Source: Bidens hawaiensis
Taxonomy: Eukaryota; Streptophyta; Magnoliopsida; Asterales; Asteraceae
NCBI GenBank assembly: GCA_021521415.1
Contig: JAIQDT010002840.1
Location: 1-64,000 of the forward strand
DNA length: 64,000 nt
Direction of reading: 5' to 3'
The translations under genes and the position numbers were made by a program. Positions 58,960-64,000 of this stretch are shown piece by piece (within the stretch, counting starts at the first letter, position 1; every line of letters begins with the position of its first letter). Below the pieces are notes generated by a model. The model was not told the DNA's origin. It ran no database searches and saw only the letters and a program-made list of their open reading frames with translations.

Positions 58960-60053
58960 ATGACCGGTACCTCCAAGTTCCAAAACACCAAAAATTCCCG
59001 AAATATGGAGAACAATAACGACGGGTTTTTCTGTTCTCAACTGGCTCCAAAATCTGCAAGAATGACGGACAAACTTTGGAGGCGTGTAAGGAGGCCGTCT
59101 ATTTTAGAATTTTCTGGCACGTCGTCAAGTACTCATTCAGGAGGTCCAGAAGAAGTAGATCCTGTCGAACACCACGAACAAACAAAGAAATTTACGGTTG
59201 AAGTCGAAGAGTCTAGGAGTTGGTCGAAGGATGCCGTTGATTTTTATAAAAATGGGGATGCACCGTTTTGCCATACTCGTTTCATTACCAAATCGTTAGA
59301 TCGTAACTTTTGGGGTGCGTTGCTTGGTTTCGAGCCCAACGGGTGTTTGTCATCTCTTGTGAGTGATTATTTTTATTTAAATTAAATTACAACAAATTAT
59401 GTACACCATGTATTATTGATACATAATATTTTTATATCACGAAATTGTACAGCATGTTGAAGCGTGGACAGTAAGAATGATGCGTGTTAGACAGTCAAGG
59501 CTATTAAAATATCCAAACGAAGAACAACGTTGGACGGTGTTGCCTCCTAATTTCTACGATCATATGAAAGATGCGAACTCGTTAGCTGCTAGGGAGATGG
59601 CTGGTGAGAAAGAACCATACCATCCATTTTGGTAGGTTGATTACGTTTATCTCCCCTTATGGATTCAAGAATCAGACTGGCTCCTCATCCGTGTTGATAT
59701 GCGGACCATGGTTATTACCTAATATTGGACCGACACGAGATGGAGGAATGAAAAACGACGTTATGTTGCGTACTACATTGTGATGACAAGTTTGTTTTTC
59801 GGGTGGTTTCTTGATGATATTCACTATTGGAGCAAGTCCAATCATCACATCAAGTATGACATGTGTGTTGGTTTAGTTGAGGTAGATGTTCCTCAGGATA
59901 ACGGTAATGTTTCAAATATCCGGGTTCTTGTTTGCATGATTATGGAAAACCTTGTTCGAAACAAATCTCTGTTGATAAAAGGTGACGTTGAAGGCCTGTG
60001 TTAGATACCGTCGTCACATGGCAGACCAGCTGTATAGATGGCGTTGTATGTGA
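58960..60053 (+). pseudogene. Ulp1-like (C48) cysteine protease gene, decayed
   Basis: Exon 58960-59358 (MTGTSKFQNTKN...; SRSWSKDAVDFYKNGDAPFCHTRF; NFWGALLGFEPNGCLSSL), an intron 59359-59452 with GTGAGT...TACAG borders, and exon 59453-60053. The second exon has VDYVYLPLWIQESDWLLIRVDMRTMVIT, a VDVPQDNGN...RVLVCMIMENL block, and, after a one-base shift near 60000, YRRHMADQLYRWRC to a TGA at 60051-60053. This matches the C-terminal catalytic layout of plant Ulp1-type proteases, which cleave SUMO-like tails. TAG at 59633 and TAA at 59720 interrupt it. The active-site His-Trp reads Asp-Trp, and the expected GDCG around the catalytic Cys is replaced by VSNIR. It is therefore either a dead protease-like copy or well decayed. 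Confidence 0.72.
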
Positions 60054-61233
60054 ATGTAGTATAATGTTAACATTTTATTGAGTTATTTTAAAGTTTGTTG
60101 TGATGTTCTTAACATAACATGCCACTACGGGTGGTCTTACCAATCCAACATTCTCTATTTTTTATTATAAAATATAATTTTTAATTCTTGTATTTTTATT
60201 AAAAGTGACTAGAAATATAAAAAATAATTTCTTTATGGAAAAAATCCTATTAACTAATAGAAAGTTGATAAGTGTCGGATAATAGCGATGAATAATTATT
60301 AATATTTATTTTATATTAAAAAATATATATAAATTTTATTTTTATTAAATTTATACCGTTGTGTTCATAAAAAAAACTAAACAACATTGTATTTTTAGAT
60401 TTTTTAAAAACCTTAATATTTAAAAGCTATTAGAGAAAAACAAAATTAGACTTTAAAACTAATTAGTGTGGAATAAAAAAGAAAAATAAAAACAAAATTG
60501 ACAATAAACCGCCCCTTATAGGTCTATAAGCGACGTATAATGGTAATGCAATCAAACTAAAATCTGCCAAGTGGGCAAATATACCGCGTCTTTAACCATC
60601 GCGTTAAGACATAACCGGGGCGGTTAGGACATGGAGATTTTGTCTACAAAAACCCACCCCGGTTCACCATTTTGTCTAACAAAATATTTATCATCAAACA
60701 CACCCCTCCTCCATGTTTATCATAAACCCTCCACCATGTTTCCTCTTGACAACGTTTGTCTCACGACCACCACATTTCTCAAAACACCTACATTCTTTAC
60801 TTATGGAGTTGGTTACTACTAAAACCAAATATTGGTTGTGTAGATGCTATTTTGGAGTGACATGCAGGCATTGTAAACTCCATTGAATGATGGAGGGAAG
60901 AGTTGAGGCTATTGACTACATCAAAAAATTTGATGTAAAACTAGGAACCTAAAATGTTACCAACGGAGGAGGTACTGGTGTGAATTACACCACTTTCTTC
61001 TGACCAAGCTGATAATCCCTGCTAATAGCTTGTCGTTCGACAGGCGGGTTCCAAACGACATCCAAAAGAACCACCCGAGAGCCCCATAAAGATGTATTCC
61101 TTCAGAACAACATTTTGTAGATGCCAACAACACTTTTAAATGTAATATTTGCTGTGTAAATGCTATTTTTTGAACGTAATTTTGTTATTGTGTTCTAAGT
61201 AATTTTAAATTTCAAACCCATCACCGTTATGCA
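60054..61233. other. AT-rich spacer with a short GCVDAI-like unit
   Basis: 60054-60560 is very AT-rich and empty. At about 60578-60622 lies a palindromic block (CGCGTTAAGACATAACCGGGGCGG), followed by a leader-like ACCCACC/CACCATTT stretch and, at 60833-60855, TGGTTGTGTAGATGCTATTT. A second weak copy is at about 61149-61172. The frame 60631-60822 has no recognisable domain. Confidence 0.45.
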
Positions 61234-62715
61234 TTCAAAACCGATCATCACGTGTTCTTGTGTAATGTATTATTATCATAACTAGTAAACGTCACCGCGC
61301 GTTGCGGCGGGAACGTTGATACACATTAGCCCACGTGTTGCGGTGGGGACGTTGGTTAGACATATTGTTAATAAAGATTTTTCGCGTAATAAGGGACGTT
61401 GTTTTAATAAAATTTGAATTTATCGAAACTTAGGCAGAAATAAAGTTTTCTTTAGGTATTCATAAAGAAATCAAAAATATATTATAACTGAGACGTGTTT
61501 TGGCCACGCATTGTATGAACTCAGTATTGAATTAAATTTATATCGAGACGTAAGTTGAAACATTGTCGTTCATATTTAAATTTAGAGTAACGTTACATTG
61601 CAAAAAAAAAAAAAAACTTAATGCATAATATTTTCTTCTCTTACAAATAGTATTAATATAAAAGTAAGAAATGAAATATTGTAAATTCACGGTATGTCCA
61701 TTACGCCACGGTATGCCCATTACGCTGCGTATATCGGTAACGTTGAAATCCACAAACTCTGAAAAATTTGCGTACACTGAAATGCCTATTCACTCTACAA
61801 AGCATGCAAATAGTAATGATGCCCATACCCGCCGCGTATAGTCCATTACGTTGCGTATATAGGTCACATGGAAATCTGCAAACTCTGAAAATCTGCGTAC
61901 ACTGCAAAGCATGCAAATAGTAATGTCGCCCATAACCTCCACGTATAGTCATTAACCGCCCGCATTAACGGCCCATTCAAAACCGATCATCACGTGTTCT
62001 TGTGTAATGTATTATAATCATAACTAGTAAACGTCACCGCGCGTTGCGGCGGGAACGTTGATACACATTAGCCACGTGTTGCGGTGAGGACGTTGATTAG
62101 ACATATAGTTAATAAAGATTTTTCGCGTGTTACGGGACGTTGTTTTAATAAAATTTGAATTTATCGAAACTTAGGCAGAAATAAAGTTTTCTTTAGGTAT
62201 TCATAAAGAAATCAAAAATATATTATATCTGAGACGTGTTTTGGCCGTGCATTGTATGAACTCGGTATTGAATTAAATTTATATCGAGACATAAGTAGAA
62301 ACATTGTCGTTCATATATAAATTTAGAGTAACGTTACAATGCGAAAAAAAACTTAATGCATAATATTTTCTTCTCTTACAAATAGTATTAATATAAAAGT
62401 AAGAAATGAAATATTGTAAATTCACGGTATGTCCATTACGCCACGGTATGCCCATTACGCTGCGTATATTGGTAACATTGAAATCCACAAACTCTTAAAA
62501 ATCTGCGTATACTGAAAAGCCTATTCACTCTGCAAAGCATGAAAATAGTAATGACGCCCATACCCGCCGCGTATAGTCCATTACATTGCGTATATAGGTC
62601 ACTTGGAAATCCGCAAACTCTGAAAAATCTGCGTACACTGCAAAATCATGCAAATAGTTATGTCGCCGATAACCTCCACGTATAGTCATTAACGGCCCGT
62701 ATAATTCACAAACAT
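61234..62715. repeat. Two tandem copies of a 742-bp unit with Helitron-like end motif
   Basis: Copy 1 starts at 61234 and copy 2 at 61976, both with TTCAAAACCGATCATCACGT. They are near-identical over the unit. Each has ACTAGTAAACGTCACCGCGC followed by GTTGCGGCGGGAACG. Read on the minus strand, this is a GC-rich hairpin followed by CTAGT, the arrangement of a Helitron 3' end. The minus-strand frames inside are mutually repeated and not convincing genes. The right half of each unit is filled with GCGTATAT/ATTACG words. Confidence 0.75.
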
Positions 62716-63600
62716 CATTCACTCTGTTAGGCTGCCAAAATTAGTCGCCCAAGAACAACCGCGCTAAGCACTACACCTAGCGTATAATGTGTTCTAAAAA
62801 AATCGTGTATAAAACCCCGAACCCCCTAAATTCACCATCACAACAAACCAAACACTTCTAACATGTTTTTATTCATAACTCTCAGCTTAAGAAACTATCC
62901 AAATAAAAATGAATATTTCATCAAAATTATCACAACAATCAATTTATCATCGTCTGTCATTCTCAATTGTGGTGGGTGTGTAGATAGTATTTTCAAGTTC
63001 ATTGTTATCAATGCAGATGTATAAAATGTAGATAGCCCTCTACCTCTGTACTTCATGTTTGATGATAGTGAACACGAGGACAGTTGTCGTGAGCTGTCTT
63101 TCAAAATATGTACAACAACATCCTATTACAAGTGGGATATATGCTGGGTGATTTGTATTATAAAACACCTATCGTTGAGATGTTCAGTCAATTGGGTGCG
63201 GAGTCGTGACCGTACCGAAATTCTATCAGCGACAGATTACAATGTTAGTGTTATAATTTACGAAAAATTAATCTTTAAAATATGAAATATAGTATTAGTG
63301 TTATAATTTACGATTACATTAAAACGAATGACCGAGTACCTACAAACTAGTCCTAAGAATTTTAAAACAAATTAAACAATGACATAGACATTGCGATAAC
63401 AATTCCAAAATAACATCTACATAACATGAACATTAATGACAATTGCTTCAATTTCAAAATCCGCCTACAACCCTTTGTTCAACGATTAATAGTAACGGTA
63501 TACACCAGTCATTACTCCTCGCTGACAAAATTCCAAAATCCCTGAAACCTTTTGGGGATTTTCGGGACAGTTGGGATTTATGAAGGGGGCCCTCTAGGCA
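62716..63600. other. Spacer with one GGCVDSI-type unit
   Basis: CCGCGCTAAGCACTACACCTAGCG (about 62759) is followed by a TATAAAA box at about 62809-62815, an A/C-rich leader, and GGTGGGTGTGTAGATAGTAT at 62971. This repeats the order seen near 58.8 kb (minus strand) and 60.6 kb. The remainder is A/T-rich. GTGTTATAATTTACGA is duplicated at about 63249 and 63299. Confidence 0.4.
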
Positions 63601-64000
63601 CGTTCATCCCCCTCATGTTATATTGATTTTAATAAAGACTCCAAAATAGCATCTACACAGCCACCAATATCCGCTGGACCAACCACGTTAAATTGACCGA
63701 CAAGACCGTATTCGATATTAATAATAATGGACTCCAAAATAGCATTCACACAGCCACAATTATCTTCTTAATTTCAGACCGAATTTATCGTGGCTCTGTA
63801 GATGCTATTTTCGGGCTTCATCGTTATTAGTTTCCATGGTAATATATTGAGGAGAAGGACATAAATCCTAAACCGACGAGACCGTTTTCTATATTAATAA
63901 TAATGGACTCCAAAATAGCATTCACACAGCCGTAATTATCTTGTTTATTTCATACCGAAATTTTCGTGGCTGTGTAGATGCTATTTTCAGGCTCCATTGT
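63601..64000. repeat. Tandem ~176-bp repeats, each a ~90-nt hairpin built on the 24-nt motif
   Basis: CCAAAATAGCATCTACACAG at 63641 starts the set. Then two direct repeats follow: CCAAAATAGCATTCACACAG at 63734 faces GTGGCTCTGTAGATGCTATT at 63790, and the same pair recurs at 63910 and 63966. Each repeat also has TATTAATAATAATGGACT before it. The array may continue beyond the window edge. Confidence 0.8.

Overview
This is a repeat-rich, AT-rich window of a flowering-plant nuclear genome. Introns with GT-AG borders, CCCTAAA-like repeats, both main plant LTR-retrotransposon superfamilies, hAT and Mutator-type DNA elements and nested insertions all point that way. The family is probably Asteraceae. 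That is inferred from remembered similarity of the SIRE-type third ORF and of the LTRs, not from a search.

Layout. 1-17.7 kb holds no convincing gene. It contains a Mutator-type foldback element (1771-2950, 9-bp TSD), a minus-strand solo LTR blown up by a four-copy ~769-bp internal array (3198-7793, 5-bp TSD), and a hAT-like element (10870-12730, 8-bp TSD) carrying a nested Mutator-type foldback (11337-12403, 9-bp TSD). MITEs, microsatellites and degenerate telomere-like repeats make up the rest. 17.7-26.8 kb is a decayed plus-strand Ty3/gypsy element of the Tat/Retand type: LTR, PBS, gag, an internally duplicated CCHC/protease segment, RT, two RNase H domains, integrase and an antisense ORF. 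No 3' LTR is seen.

28.7-33.7 kb carries the one clean host gene: a four-exon thioredoxin-fold (DsbA-like) secreted protein of 219 aa with an intact frame. Its first intron holds a foldback element with a 41-bp tandem array. 35.8-52.1 kb is a minus-strand SIRE/Maximus-type Ty1/copia element. It is broken by many stops and split inside gag by about 4 kb of other repeats, including a clean solo LTR (48453-50714, TSD ATTTA). It carries an extra ORF downstream of RNase H.

54.0-60.1 kb holds two decayed plus-strand genes: a MULE transposase (FAR1-like DNA-binding region, DDE core, SWIM) fused to an OTU-like protease domain, then a Ulp1-like (C48) protease gene whose active-site residues appear lost. 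Around and after them, to 64 kb, lies an unusual set of short repeats: a ~24-nt motif present about ten times in both orientations (reading GGCVDAI in several copies), palindromic CCACGTTAAG-type blocks often placed upstream of it, a 742-bp tandem pair with Helitron-like ends, and ~176-bp hairpin repeats at the right edge.

The genes do not form a pathway. The thioredoxin-fold gene is the host component, and almost everything else is transposable-element material of different ages. The 54-64 kb region is the least explained part and the best candidate for something undescribed.
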